Source: Marsupella aquatica (lineage: Eukaryota > Marchantiophyta). Taken from it: a stretch of 64,000 bases of DNA. The notes under the pieces were generated by a model, which worked only from the letters and a program-made list of their open reading frames with translations, made no database searches and was not told the DNA's origin. Position numbers and translations under genes: made by a program. The stretch is taken from positions 14,260,001 through 14,324,000 of the forward strand of contig OZ316897.1 in NCBI GenBank assembly GCA_973895155.1, in the 5' to 3' direction. How positions within the stretch are numbered: the stretch's first letter is position 1; each line of letters starts with the position of its first letter. Below are positions 40,962-53,523 of the stretch, piece after piece.

Positions 40962-43370
40962 TGTGGCTCCCTGTACACTACATAATTTGTACTTCATCAA
41001 CAAATGTAGGGCCTTTTTGTATTTCATCAAACAAATGTAGTACCTATCAGGTAGACATCTACAACCCAACCTTCAGGCTTCCTCTTATTTATAAAGTGTC
41101 AATTACAAAGCTAGAGTTGGGGCCTAGGCTTCTAGAGTGAAGCCTCTAGACCTAAACTCTATGGCTCAACATGTGGATGTGATAAACTCATGACTATGAT
41201 GTATAATGTATGTCAGATGACAATCATTTTTGCCATGATTTTTATTTATATTAAAAATGAGCTCTAGGGCCCCACCATAACATATGTGCATAGAAAGAGG
41301 GATGTGCATAGAAAAGAGTATGGTATGTTATGTATTATTATTAAAATGATGACAGGCATGATTGTTTTTTTTTATGATTTTGGTAACCTTCAAAAAATGT
41401 GAATAAGAAATATATTTTGGTGAAATCTTTATTGTCCACCCGCTATTCATGTTCAAAGAACGGTGGTACATAAACTAGGTACGTATTTAGGATTGTACAT
41501 TATCACATTTGAGCTTTTAAGTAGGTTGCCACTAATGATGACAGAAATGACAATACTGTCACTATTTTTCTTGTATTTGGAAATATGCCACACTTTTGCT
41601 CAGTCTACAATGACTTGGGTTACCTATAGTGCCACATGTTTCTTCCGGGGTTTCTTCCATATTGACTCTAAGTTCCATCCAGGTTATTGTCTGTCCAGGT
41701 TTTTGAAACTTTGGTTGGTTGCACTTCAGCCACCTTAGTTCACTGCAGTGCCCAGGGATTTTCATTTGAAACTCATGGAGAACAACACAGAGCGCGAAAG
41801 CAATGCAAGAATGAAAAGCTACACTTAAAGGGGAAGGAATGTTTAGTCATGTGGGGTTCATATTATGAATTTGGTGTTCGTAACTTTTCCTGCCTGTAAA
41901 AGTAATGTAGTCGTCAAGGTACATCAACTTTTGACTTATGGGATTCCTTATTCAATGGTGCCCAATATTGGGCTGCCAATCACGGACCAAAGGTGATTTG
42001 TTTTTACTGTGTGTGGATGCACAGAAGTGCAAAGTTTGTTCAACATTAGTTCTCCCAACAAATGTAGCAGGCTCCAGTGAGACAAATGAAGTTTCAAATC
42101 TAAGCTTCAGAAATGATTTGTACCTGGGTGAACTCCATTAGTTATCAGTTACCCATGCATAGAAATAAAGCTAAACAAAGTACAGTAGAGTAAAAGCAAA
42201 AGAAGTCTGGAGTGGACAAACACAATTGAACTCCAAACTAAGCAAAGTGTGACTGGTGGGGTTACCATTCTCATAGTCTAAGGGGGCTTTCGAGGGGACT
42301 TTACAAGATGGTGGGGGCAGTTCAGCATCTCTCCATCCAAAGCTGAACTGACGGCCAATTCCATACAGTAAACTTAAAATGCCTGAGGCAAAATGTGTCA
42401 GGTCTGGAAATAAGAAATGCAATACCCTGAATAGAAGCGTTGCTTGCTCCATTCTTTTAGACCACCTCAACCAGAGGTCTAAGTTTTTGACAAAGAAACA
42501 TCATTCTACACATCAGCAAAACAAGGGGCAACCACTTGCTCCATACTTTAGACCACTTCAAGAGGAGTTCTAAGTTTTTGACAAAGAAACAAGTACAGAT
42601 CAGTACCAAAAATAGGGATCCACAAGGGGCCTATTGATAGATGATTAGTGCAAGTTAGATAATGGTTTTGCCTTATTGTACCCCCAAGCTCATGTAAAGT
42701 GAAGTGCAGCCCGTTGTCATAACTGAATGGCTATGATTCATCTCAGGCATGTTAGATATTGCTCTAGTCTTGTGACTCTTGAGCTAACTACAGTTAGGCT
42801 AACTCGGGTTAGGACTTAGCTAATGTTAGCGGTAGTGCTGTTGTGCATATAGCCAGGGCTGATGCCAGACCCTGGTGGAACTTTGGCTCATTGTTACGGA
42901 GCTAGTTGAGAGATAGGGAGAGCTTGTGCTGTGGATGCTTGGTATGGCCGGTCGGCCTAGAGTGCAGTAAAGCTCTTGTGTGTTCCCGTGGACGTAGCCT
43001 CATGTGGAGGTGAACCACGTATCTCTCTGTGTCGACTATTGTGCGTTGGATGGTTCATGGGCTTGCCGTTGCGAATGTCGTCTATGCTCAACAAGGCATG
43101 GATAAAAAAGAACTACTGCCAGCCCAGAGAGGCATGGCTCCATGGTAGCTCACTTGAGTGGAGATTGATAGGTATTGAGTTCAAAGATTGTGATTCACTG
43201 TTCCCTTTCTATGGGGTTTCTCAGATTTCCCCTTAAAATTTCTTTAAAAATAAAAAAGGAAGTGCTGCCACTAGTTCTTGTAAAGCCATTCTCAAGAGGA
43301 GGTCTAAGTTTTTGACACAAAACATGTACACATGAGCAAGAAAATGGGACACACAAGGGGTTCAGGTGAT
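40962..43370. other. Non-coding spacer after the SDR gene
   Basis: No gene supported. Contains two diverged copies of a segment ending TCTAAGTTTTTGACAAAGAA (near 42,475 and 42,565, with a third at 43,300). Confidence 0.5.
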
Positions 43371-44100
43371 GGTTTTTTCTGATTGTGCACTCAAGTTCAC
43401 GTATGGCCTGTTGTCACATTTGAAGGGTAACGATTTCATCTCTCAAACATGGAAAAAAAGAAAAGAACTGCTGCCCCGAGTTCTGGTAAAGCCCCCGAAG
43501 CTACTTTTAAAGTACTGGAGTGCTAGCTCTCAAGTTCATGTATAGTGAAGTGGGGCCTGTTGTCACATCTGAATGGCTAGGATTACATCTCTCACACATG
43601 GAAAAAAGAAAAAGAACTGCTGCCCCTAGTTCTGGTAAAGCCCACGAAGGAGCTTTTAAAGTACTGGAGTGCTCTCAAGTTCATGTATAGTGAAGTGGGG
43701 CCTGTTGTCACATTTGAATGGCTACGATTACATCTCTTACACATGGCAAAAAAGAAAACTAACTGCTGCCCCGAGTTCTGGTAAAGCCCCCAAGGAGCTT
43801 TTAAGTTCATGTATAGTGAAGTGGGGCCTGTTGTCACTTTTGAATGGCTATGATTACATCTCTCACACATGGCAAAAAAGAAAAAGAACTGCTGCCCCTA
43901 GTTCTGGTAAAGCCCCCCAACCCGAAGGAACTTTTTAAAGTACTGGAGTGCTCTCAAGTTCATGTATAGTGAAGTGGGGCCTGTTGTCACATTTGAATGG
44001 CTACGATTACATCTCTCACACATGGCAAAAAAGAAAAGAACTGCTGCCCCTACCTTCTGCTAAGGCCCCCCGAACCCGAAGGAACTTTTAAAGTACTGGA
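43370..44100. repeat. Tandem repeat array, about 130-150 bp unit x 5
   Basis: Five copies of a unit reading AGTTCATGTATAGTGAAGTG, GGGCCTGTTGTCAC, GAATGGCTACGATTACATCT, CACACATGGCAAAAAAGAAA, GAACTGCTGCCCC, AAGTACTGGAGTGCTCTC. The first is most diverged; a fragment lies at 42,690-42,760. Units vary by small indels. Confidence 0.85.
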
Positions 44101-44335
44101 TAGAAAAGACGAGGTTGCAAAATTTCGGAATACCCGTAGGATATACTTCTTGGGTGCTGAAAGAAGCACACGAAGAAACGCGAATGAGTTGCTCGTGCAC
44201 TCATCAATTCACCTCCGCCGGATCGACTGAAAGAATGAGTACACACGCAACCGAGCCAGGTTGAGGCGAAGGTGTTCGTCCTCACGACAATTGGACGCGA
44301 GGAGAGCATTTTGCCCTGTGGGTCTGTTCGTTTCT

Positions 44336-47300
44336 ATGGCGCTCAGTTTCGGCACACCTCCTCTCCTCGTGTCTTCACCACCGAGTTGGTCTACAAGTTC
44401 TCTCACACTTTGCCATCGCTTGCAATCTGGAAGGAAGAATTTGCCAGGTTCGCTAGCATTTGTTGATTTTGGGTCGAGAACAGGCATTGGCTCTTCTCGA
44501 CAGCAACGTACCCCCAGTTTTTATCATTCTTTCGGAAGGGATGGTATTAACAGTTTTCTCACAAGGTATCTATCTTCTATCTACTCCTAGATCGCTGGGA
44601 TGGAACTGTAGCTCTTTCATAACTTGCAGCTGCGTACTTTCGTCCACTTTCTTTCAGTTCCCAACATGACCAGTTCTGTGATGGTATCACCTTCAAGCTG
44701 CGCGAGAGATAAGAGTCCCTTTTCCCATTCATTCCTCCTGTACACCGAGTCGGAATTTAGACAAGAGGCTTTAAAGATGAACAACATGTGGTGTTGCATT
44801 GAATTCTGTTTCGGGGGGGGGGGGGCGGTGGGGGGGGGGGTGCCTCTCATCAACACCCTCATTCTAACAGTAATCTTTTCGAGGGCCAAAGCTTGGAAAG
44901 CGAATGCTGTAGGGAGCAAGAATGTGCGTCGGACAGCGACTGGATCGATCATAATAAGCTTATTCCAGTGAAGATAAATGCGGAACTTACAACGACGAAA
45001 GTAGGCTCAATTTGGATAATTTAAGGAACAGTTGGCTGTGTATAGGGAATAATTGAAGACTCTTCCCCACCCAGAGAACGATGGCGTCCTTTCTGCTCAG
45101 CCATTGAAACGGGAGATTAATTAATCTCTTACTGTGCTATTGGAATGGTTTCAACAGTTTTCCTATTGCTGGGGACAACATTTTGCTGGGCAGGGCAATT
45201 TTATGTTCTTTGGAGTTGCCACGGCAGAGGCCAACCAAGATAGAAACCTGCGTTGTGTGGGATGGATTTATTCTCAGACGAAGATTATTCACATTCTTAT
45301 AGAGGATTTAACCAATGGAGGTTTTCCTTACAGAATCTTCTATTGGTCAAGAGACCAAATGCATAAATTGACGACTGGTGTGCACCAAATCGGTCCACTC
45401 CCAATATGTTCGCTACTGAATTATGCATTGACGGTTTCCGCAAATATTTTGATTCGCAGCCGAGTCTAACGAAACTTTCACACTGATGTGAACACAGGTC
45501 CCAACAGAGTATCCCACCCCCGAGGAGATTGGCATCATTCCGAGTGCTTTGTAGCAAATCGCAAGGAGGACAGATAGCAGAGGATCCAATTGTGGAGAGT
45601 GAGCAAGGACCACACTTGCGATGGATTTTGTTAGCAGCAGGTGTCGCTGCAGCTGCCGGAGTTGTCCTTCTGAGGCTGAACGGAGGGAGGTTGCCAAATC
45701 TGGGAGCTTCCGGCCAAGCACTAGCTCTCCAGGCCGATCCTGGCTTAGTGCCAGCGGTTTCTTCAGAGGGGGCCGCCCGGTTCAATGTGAACCTTCCTGG
45801 ACTTGGGAACTTCTCTGTAGGAGAAGTGACTCCTGGGTATGTGCCCTAAAGCACTCTAAACTCTGAATCCTTCATTGACTGTCTTGGATGGGATTATAGG
45901 GCTTTCGTAGATGCCTTCCCTGATGTGTATTACGAACCTTGGCGTTGTCTCTGCTTGAAAAAGTTTTCCCAGCAATTGGCTGGTTGTAAAGTAATTGGGT
46001 TGTTTTTCATATGGTTTAATGGTTTGAAACTGAAGGTCAACAGAATGGTTGAGATGCTGGAAATGCGTGGGCAGGATTGGGACACTTTGTTAGACGATCC
46101 AGCATCTTTTGCTCCCGGGGCTCATCCTTTCAAGGATACGAACTTAAGATTTTTGATGGCACCAAAGTAGAATCCGCGTTGTTTACTTCTAAGCTAAACT
46201 CTGTTCTGGTAAAGCATTGAAAGATGTCCTGTCTCTGGTTGGCAGGTGGGTGTACTTCCTACTACTAATGGCTGCAGGGTTTGGACTATTTGTGAGTGAG
46301 GAGGCCCTGAATGTCTGGGTGCGTGCTTCAAACTGGTATTCCGTTATCCTCCCTCCATATTGTATCACCATAAACCTCGTCGTGTGCCCCTTGTGAACTC
46401 TATTCTTCTTCAGCTTACCGATACACGGCAATAGTGCTTCTATCTAGCATGACAGCCCCCCTGTGGTACGTGTTTATGACTTTAAAGCTTGTGACAACTG
46501 GATGCACGCTCTCGCTGGTTCCAATGCGATCAGCCTAGATAGAGTTTCTTGGGCACAACTCACCTCTAACAAAAATTGATTTGAGTGCAGGTCGGTGCAT
46601 CAATCGGCCGTTTATTAAATTATGGGTCCAGGCAAGATTTTTTGGCTTCACTATCAGCAAACGCCCCCTACATAGTATCCACGATTGTGTGGGTCTACTG
46701 GTAATATAGAACATCCTTGTCTGAATTGTGCTCTTGTCTTGGGTGCCGTAAACCTTCCTTATTATATTGCCAACAGGCTACATGCAGCTGGAAATTTGCT
46801 AATATCCATATATATGCTTGCAGGGGAGTCTGTCTCAGTGACATGGTCCCTTTCTATGCTGGAAAGCTCGCGTCTAGAACGGGTGATCAGCTCAGTCGAA
46901 AGGTTTGACTACTTCTCACTGTCCCTTTCATCCTTTAGAATCGATCAGCTCAATTTCACTTGTCTTTTTATTATCCGGAGGTGTATACACATGCTGTCTC
47001 AACCCCGTGCACTCAACAAATCGGGTTATTTCACAGCATCTCTGGGCTACGGCGATGACCTACCACTTTCTTTTTAAGATAAAGGACATGCCTTTGTCAA
47101 ACTCAAAATTCCAGCTCGTGACTTTACTTAAGGCAGACAATAAGGATAAAGAAGGCATTGTGATTATAGTAGATTGATGTTGTTCATGGTGCAGCTGGGA
47201 GTGAGCAAAGAGAAATATGAGCAAGTTAAAGGCAACGTTCGGCGATATGGAAACTTAATTGGTTTTGGTGAGTTTTTGCACAGGTTCCCTTTGAATTCCG

Positions 47301-48162
47301 TCTGTTGTAGCAGGATTTGTGAAATTAACCGCTAGGAGACACAGATTATGAGGCTTTTGGATTAACGAGTCCTTAAGATATGAACATTTACGGAGTTATT
47401 TGTTCACTGAACACCATCACTCTATGGCAGTGGAGCGCTTTTCCATCGGTGCGCGCAATCCAACTTCTTTCCTGGCAGGTGTTGCGGTATGTACCTTGAA
47501 ATTCCTGCAAATTCTCATTTGAGAAGGAACTTGTAGGTGTTTGATGATTCAATGGTGACTGGCACTATTGCACTTGCTTAAAAACAGATGCACCATACTG
47601 GAACGTCTCTGAAGCTGTGATTGTTGATATAGGAAATCTCACCGGCAAAATTCTTCGCAGGAGTTTGCGTGGGTGGTCTCATTACTTTGCCGATACAGGT
47701 ACAGGGGGCTTATGCCACAGCTCTTTTTTCTCTTTAATGGAGAGTTTGTTCTCTGCTGACGGTCTCATCTCTGCAGTATACATGCTTCACAAGTTTAGGA
47801 TGACCTCCTGATCTCACTGGGATATATGAATTCAGATGAGTATTGGATTTGTGCTACGAGAGCGTCCTGTTGCAGCTTTGGCTGGTGTTGCAGCTGTTGT
47901 GGTAAGAGCCTCAGTCAGTTCTACTCTCTTGTCCCTTATCACTGTTCTATATTCTATAATAATGGATGTGATTGAATCGTTTGATCGCCACAGTTAGCTC
48001 ACACTGTCCGTAGTGTTAGCTCAAACTATGGAAACCATTTGTTCAACGGTGAATTGGGACGTGTGATATGTGCAGGGTACGTTGACGGTCTTCCCATACG
48101 CTGTTACAGGGATATTGTCTTTATATTATTTGGTTTTGCGGAAACTCAAGCCATCTCAGTGA
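44336..48162 (+). CDS. DedA/VTT-domain (SNARE-associated-type) membrane protein, plastid-targeted, 11 exons
   Basis: Exons 44336-44565, 45555-45836, 46044-46166, 46246-46318, 46591-46700, 46824-46902, 47195-47267, 47431-47486, 47633-47698, 47836-47901 and 48076-48162 give 414 aa with every phase closing. The first 75 residues are Ser/Arg-rich (MALSFGTPPLLVSSPPSW...), like a transit peptide. A membrane segment lies in exon 2 (WILLAAGVAAAAGVVLL) and another in exon 4 (WVYFLLLMAAGFGLFV). The DedA signature spans exons 6-9: GVCLSDMVPFYAGK, RRYGNLIGFVERFSIGARNP, FFAGVCVGGLITLPIQ. The C-terminus has two more membrane segments. DedA/VTT proteins are linked to lipid scrambling and membrane homeostasis. 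Intron 1 (44,566-45,554) holds the G-runs at 44,813-44,840. The model is from sequence reading only, but the conserved block continues across six introns. Confidence 0.82.
44813..44841 (+). repeat. Two long G-runs, possible G-quadruplex
   Basis: About 14 and 10 consecutive G separated by CGGT, inside the large first intron of the DedA-type gene. Such runs are also prone to assembly length errors. Confidence 0.6.
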
Positions 48163-50661
48163 GCTTAGAAATCGGCAACAAAAGGTTCGATTTACTCATT
48201 ATTGTCCGCTCTTGCTGAACATTAAGCCATATTTGGCTTCTCAGAAATTAGTAGCATAGAATGCTAGGTTCTATTTGTCATTTTAGAGATCATTTTTCTT
48301 ATCTGGAGTAGGGTCATTATATTCCCATTATATGCCCAAGTCGATAAGCAAGCGTCACTCATGTTCTATGTTAAAAGTATTCCTGGTCAGACTCCTTCTC
48401 ACTTTCAGAGAAGGTCGAAAACCTCTGCTATCAGTGTGAATACAAAGAGATTTATCACCACGATTTCCATCAACGATGTCCGTGATGAGAAACTCCTCTA
48501 ATGTTGAAACTGTCTTGGAGGCTCACGCCACCAAATCTCATCTACATGCATCTCATTTGGTATTAGCCGTAATCATTGAACATATGTCTTTGTATACATG
48601 CTCTGAAAAGATATCAAATTGAGCCCAGCCTAGCACAAGAACGTACAGATCCAGTTTTGTGGATTGACTGGGTCCTTTGAGCTTTAGTTCTGGAACTCGT
48701 ACTGTTAGAAGAAACTACTGTAGTATCCTTGTGTAGCCTGATGAAAGTTCAAATCATACGATGTTGCAAGTAATATATGAACAAAAGTATGACTGGTGTT
48801 GAAACGTGACCACCCAGGGTCAATAATTCGGCTAGTTGCATTGATAGGTTCTATTACCTTGGCTTGCCGGAACAAGAAGTAATTATTGTGGAATGACTCT
48901 GCCGGGAGCTTTGTCGATGGTGCTTGTCGATGGCGTACTGTCTGATGTTTAATCCATTAATGACCTCTGTGAGGGTACTTCTCATTCTGGTGTTTAATCC
49001 ATTAATGACCTCTGTGAAGGTACTTCTCATAAACCTTCAGGTCCGACCATCAATGAGCTTCCCAACAAAGAGTGCTAATAAGGACTCCCAGCCCCAAGCA
49101 AACAGGCCAAAGTCAAGTCTGGTCCAGTGAAGCCAGGCTCACCAGAAGAGAGTTCTGGCTGGTGTTGGAATCTTCCTCCCTGCTGACTTGGGCAAATCGT
49201 GACTGACTAGAGAAATTAGCTTGGTGTGACTCTGCCCAACAAAAACTAGATTGGTGAGGCGCACTTATTAAAGCTTCTTTGATCAAAAACTGTAATACGG
49301 GGTCCTCAACATCTTTGTGCAATGCAGAGACATCGGGCTAGTAAGTAAAGAAAGAAAGGACTTGGGCGCTTCGTTTATAAGTGAAGAAAAGACAGGAGTT
49401 GGGTCACCATAGCTGACCAGAGAAATTAGCTTGGTGGGACCTGCCCAACAAAAAACAGCAGAACTTACAAGAGCTTATTTTTCAAGAGAAGAAAGGAAGA
49501 AGGAAAGGAAGCGAGGTGGTGTTAAACAGAAGGTATCCATTTTATGGCAATTTCTTCTTTTGCTAACTAAAGCCGTTTTTAGTGTCACTGTGAGATGGTG
49601 TAAACAGTATGTGTTATTTTCTGTCGGATCTGTACATTTTTGTTTGTGCTTGATGCCAAAAATGCAACAGGATATTAACCCTTTCTTTTGCTAATCATTT
49701 TTGTTCTTAATTAGCGTCATTATAAGATGGTGTAAACAGAATATTTCATTCTTCTCTTGCACCGTGAAGAAATGCAGTGTGGATACCTTGCATTATCTGC
49801 CACAATAAGATGCCTCTATAGAAACCAGCTTTATCATTTTTTATTAGACCATCCTGCAAATTGGTTGAAAAGACTAACCTGCCCCTCAAAACTAATTTAA
49901 GTTTTAGGTAAATCCCCCCCACCCAAGAACATAATAATTTGTATATGGGGTGACTTCAGACGACTATGCTATTCAAAGATGATATGCCATTGGTTTTTGG
50001 ACTCATGGAGTCCCTAACCCCCTCCAACTATACAGTCACCCTGTACAAGGTTCCCTCATCTGACACACGTGCCACCTTCTCTCTACAAGAACAAGCTATT
50101 GCATTTTAGTCCATGTAGTTTCCTACACTTTTGTTTATAGTTGGAGAGGGTTAAAATGAACAAATGATGAGCCTGTATGTGTCCCCGACGCATTATCTCA
50201 GGTTAATCTGGTCTGGTTTACCCCAGAGGGAACCCTACAATTGAATTAGTTTGAGGCCAGATCATTAATTCTGACTAGACATTTTACAGTATCTAGTGTC
50301 ACTAGAAACCAACAATTAGTGTCAAACACACTAATTATGGGTTGCTGGTGAGTTTTCAAGTGACACTATTTGCTGTCATCTCCAATTCAGACAAAACATT
50401 TGATATCTTAAAAAAGGTGATAATTAGAGGTGACAATGTTTTTCATAAGGAGGTTGTGAATTTCTAGAGTTTGCTCCATGTGCTGAGCAGTACATGTGAA
50501 TTTTGTACGCTGTAGTCAAATATTGTGCACATTTTAAATTATTTTACAAGCAAAATTTGATTACTGTTCATTCTCTTGTCAAATTTATGTTTGTGCAACT
50601 CTATTTGACTTGTGACCACAATGAGCATTATGCCATAGCAGTGCCACACACACAAATTTTG
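48163..50661. other. Non-coding spacer with small duplications
   Basis: A 47-bp tandem duplication at about 48,945-49,036 (GTTTAATCCATTAATGACCT). A repeated segment AGAGAAATTAGCTTGGTG at 49,209 and 49,420. A related pair with AAGATGGTGTAAACAG near 49,590 and 49,722. No gene supported. Confidence 0.6.
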
Positions 50662-50851
50662 TCACCTACCTCAAATATAAGTTCATAGTAGATATAGTGT
50701 CACCTACCTCAAATATAAGTTCATAGTAGATATAGTATCACCTACCTCAAATATAAGTTCACAGTAAATAGAGGGTCATCTACCTCAAATAGAAGTTCAT
50801 AGTAAATATAGTGTCACCTACCTCAAATATAAGTTCATAGTAAATAGAGTG
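50662..50851. repeat. Tandem repeat, 38 bp x 5
   Basis: Five copies of TCACCTACCTCAAATATAAG followed by TTCATAGTA(G/A)ATA(T)AG(T/A)G with a few substitutions. Confidence 0.9.
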
Positions 50852-51289
50852 TGTGATAGTAAATCGTATAAAGATGTGAGACTTGATACTGAAAGGGTTT
50901 TCGCGTTCCGTTTAGTGCAGTGCTTCAATAGGCAATCGATGACAAACGGAATTGACTGAGGCAGAGACCATCATTATCATCGAAGAAGCTGCAACGACGG
51001 AGAAGTTGGTGAGTGGTTTTCTCTTTTGTGGCCGTGCTCTGTCTCGTCCCGAAAAATACTTACAAATGTGTTGTTCTGTGTTCTCATTCAGCATGTTCGT
51101 TCGTTCTTTGTTAGGTCTCGTACATGGCGATCCATTTTCTTTTTCTTTCACTGAAAGCAGCTTTTTCCCGTCTGTGCCGAAGGACCTTCACATTGATCCT
51201 GTAATGATTGTGGATTCTAATGATTGAATGGAGTTCTCGTTCTCGAGTTCACGGAAGGGTCTTCCAGTGCTTGGGCTCGCGTTGGGGTC

Positions 51290-51380
51290 TGGGTTTCGGG
51301 TTAGGGTTTAGGGTTTAGAGCTGCATCTGAGCTTGTGAATGACACACTGGCAGCGGCATTCCTACATTTCGGGAAACCCT
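51290..51380. promoter_or_regulatory. Telo-box-like promoter region
   Basis: GGGTTAGGGTTTAGGGTTTAG at 51,298-51,318 and AAACCCTAA at 51,374 on the same strand. Short telomere-like motifs mark promoters of many plant housekeeping and organelle-biogenesis genes. The nearest gene is the mTERF gene about 0.9 kb downstream, so a 5' leader may start here. No protein-coding exon is supported between 50,852 and 52,230. Confidence 0.4.
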
Positions 51381-51856
51381 AAGCCCATGGATAGGGCAGA
51401 ACAGGGAAGGGGAGATAATAGTATGAACAGGGAAAAGGAGAGGATTCTGTTTCGATGATTTGGGATTGAAATGCTCAGGGAAGAGCGAGTATAGAGCAGC
51501 AGCTGCCGGCTGGGATTGACAGTGATTGGCAAAGCTGGAATTGAGTCACCCATGCTTTGTGATGTGGTTTGGGGTTTTTGTGAGCATCAATTGGCGTTGC
51601 CTGACCACAAAATGGAAAGCATGGAAACACTGGAAATGTATGCACAGAATGGCTTTTCAACCGAGTTCGTCGAGTAGTATATTTGGAGGTGCATTTGGTG
51701 GTTTTTCCGGTGTAATTCCTTGCTACTGTTGCTATGATTCCATTCGTCCTTAAAGCTTGGATTTTCCGCGAAGATCTGGTAATTTATTGACAATTGTGTG
51801 GGCTTACGGATCAGGCGTTGAGGTTATGGAGAATGGTTCGAATGTGCGGAGGTCCC

Positions 51857-51895
51857 TGCGGTGGTGAGGAGCCCTTGGCGCTCCTCACCACCGCA
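51857..51895. repeat. Perfect 16-bp inverted repeat, 7-base loop
   Basis: TGCGGTGGTGAGGAGC (51,857-51,872) and its exact complement (51,880-51,895) around CCTTGGC. GC-rich and stable, possibly in the mTERF 5' leader, where it could slow scanning. Confidence 0.85.
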
Positions 51896-52230
51896 TTCGG
51901 GCAACAGTTTTGGATTGCATTGAAGTGAGAAGAAGGTTCCGATGGTGGCATGGCTGAAAGGGGAGAAAATTGGAGCGCAGAAGCGTTTTGTCGGAAGATT
52001 TGTAGGTCTTCACGTCTGGGGCATTTCAAGGATTCGTCACATGAAGTGCTGGCAGTTTGGCCAACTATAATGGAGGTGCTATCTTTGGAGCAAAATGCAC
52101 TCCATGAGATTGCAGATATCTGGAAAGTATAATGTGCCTCAACTAGATGGTTTCTGTTTTGGATTGTGATGCAAATTTTCATCCAAGTTGCCTTCATACA
52201 CTTGCTCCAGACCGCCGGCTCTAAGACGTT

Positions 52231-53523
52231 TTGCTGGCTAAAACCTGGAACTTATTCTCAACGAGGGCAGTGATGCTTTCCATCAAGCGGGGCCTGTATG
52301 GCTTGGTTGGCAGAGTAGCCAAACTATCTCATCGACATGCAGTTGGCATTAATGCCCTCAGTCCGGTGCTAGGGCAAAGGGTTTTGTCATCGAGAACAAC
52401 ATCCGGCTTCTCCAAAAAGGCTGTATTCGAAATTGGTGGTGAGCATTATGAAATCGGGACTAGTCTGCTTCTGGGGCCTTCAAGGTCCTTTGCTGTGACG
52501 TCTCAAATTAGTGTACTGGACACGACGGAAGAAGAAGAAGAAGAAGAAGAAGAAGAAGAAGAAGAAGAAGAAGAAGAATCTATATCGTCTCAGCCGAGTG
52601 TACTGGATACGCCGGAGGAAGCAGAACGGCACAAGAAGACGAGTTTTTTGCTTTCCCTCGGTCTCACGAAGGATCAGGCTCTTCGAGTCTTGAAGCAATG
52701 TCCTTTGCTGTTGCTTATGAGCGTGGAAGATGAACTTGAGCCCAAAGTCGGTTTTTTAAAGACCCTTGGCGTCAATGATCTTGCCAAAGTGATTGTTTTC
52801 TCCCCAAATCTTCTCATCTGTAAAATAGAGATGAACTTGATGCCGAAAGTGGCATTTTTTGAAAGTCTTGGGATTCAAAGGCAGAGCATAGGGAAGATTA
52901 TTGAGCGGTATCCTACTGTACTGACCTATAGCGTGGAGGGAAACATGATGTCCAAGACAAAGTTTCTGGAGAGCATTGGCCTCGAGCGGGAGAATATAGC
53001 AAGAGTAATCATGCGGTCTCCTTATATATTTGCTCTGAGCATCGAGGAGAACATGAGGCCAAAGGTCGAACTGCTCGAGAGTATTGGCGTTGACAAGAGG
53101 TTCATGAGCAAGTTGATCACAAGATGCCCTAAAATCTTTTGTCTTAGTAATGAGGACAACGTTTTGCCAAAGATAAAGTATCTGGAAAGTGTTGGTGTGC
53201 AGAAGGGAAGCATGGGGAAGATAGTGGCCACTTGTCCAAGCATTTTGAACTTGAGCACTTCTCATATTCAGAAGAAGCTCGACTTTTTACAGGCCAACGA
53301 TTACTCTGTAAAGAAAGTTGTGAATGAATTTCCAGTGTACTTGACCTATAGTCTGGAGCAGAGGATAAAGCCTAGACATAAGTTGATTGCTTGTCTTAAG
53401 GAGCTGGGCCTACTTAAAAGGGATTATTCTCTCAGCCACATTCTACAGATTTCCCAGAGGCAGTTTCTTAGAGATTTTGTTCAGACACATCCTCAGGGTG
53501 CCAGTATTTACACTGGTTCGTAA
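52231..53523 (+). CDS. mTERF-family organellar nucleic-acid-binding protein
   Basis: A 430-aa single exon. The first 60 residues are basic and Ser-rich without acidic residues (MLAKTWNLFSTRAVMLSIKR), like a mitochondrial or plastid targeting peptide. The body (about 140-390) is a chain of mTERF repeats of about 35 residues: each has a P at the start of a hydrophobic helix (CPLLLLMS, SPNLLICK, YPTVLTYS, SPYIFALS, CPKIFCLS, CPSILNLS, FPVYLTYS) and a following (V/L)ExLGV-type helix. The family binds organellar DNA or RNA and affects transcription or splicing. A run of 17 Glu from a GAA microsatellite lies between targeting region and repeats. It is followed by a partial duplicate of the preceding sequence (SQISVLDTTEE / SQPSVLDTPEE). 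Intronless as is common in the family. TTG at 52,231 is the listed first codon; ATG at 52,273 (MLSIKRGLYG) is a more likely start. Confidence 0.9.
   Translation: MLAKTWNLFSTRAVMLSIKRGLYGLVGRVAKLSHRHAVGINALSPVLGQRVLSSRTTSGFSKKAVFEIGGEHYEIGTSLLLGPSRSFAVTSQISVLDTTEEEEEEEEEEEEEEEEESISSQPSVLDTPEEAERHKKTSFLLSLGLTKDQALRVLKQCPLLLLMSVEDELEPKVGFLKTLGVNDLAKVIVFSPNLLICKIEMNLMPKVAFFESLGIQRQSIGKIIERYPTVLTYSVEGNMMSKTKFLESIGLERENIARVIMRSPYIFALSIEENMRPKVELLESIGVDKRFMSKLITRCPKIFCLSNEDNVLPKIKYLESVGVQKGSMGKIVATCPSILNLSTSHIQKKLDFLQANDYSVKKVVNEFPVYLTYSLEQRIKPRHKLIACLKELGLLKRDYSLSHILQISQRQFLRDFVQTHPQGASIYTGS
52528..52578 (+). repeat. GAA microsatellite in mTERF coding sequence, 17 units
   Basis: Seventeen GAA triplets encode poly-Glu in a flexible linker. 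Length change by slippage keeps the frame. Confidence 0.95.

Noticed and set aside
44088-44487. Minus-strand frames opposite the first exon of the DedA-type gene
   Set aside because: No domain, and the plus-strand exon model closes in phase over eleven exons.
50662-50851. CRISPR-like array
   Set aside because: The 38-bp units are directly adjacent with no unique spacers, and the genome is eukaryotic.
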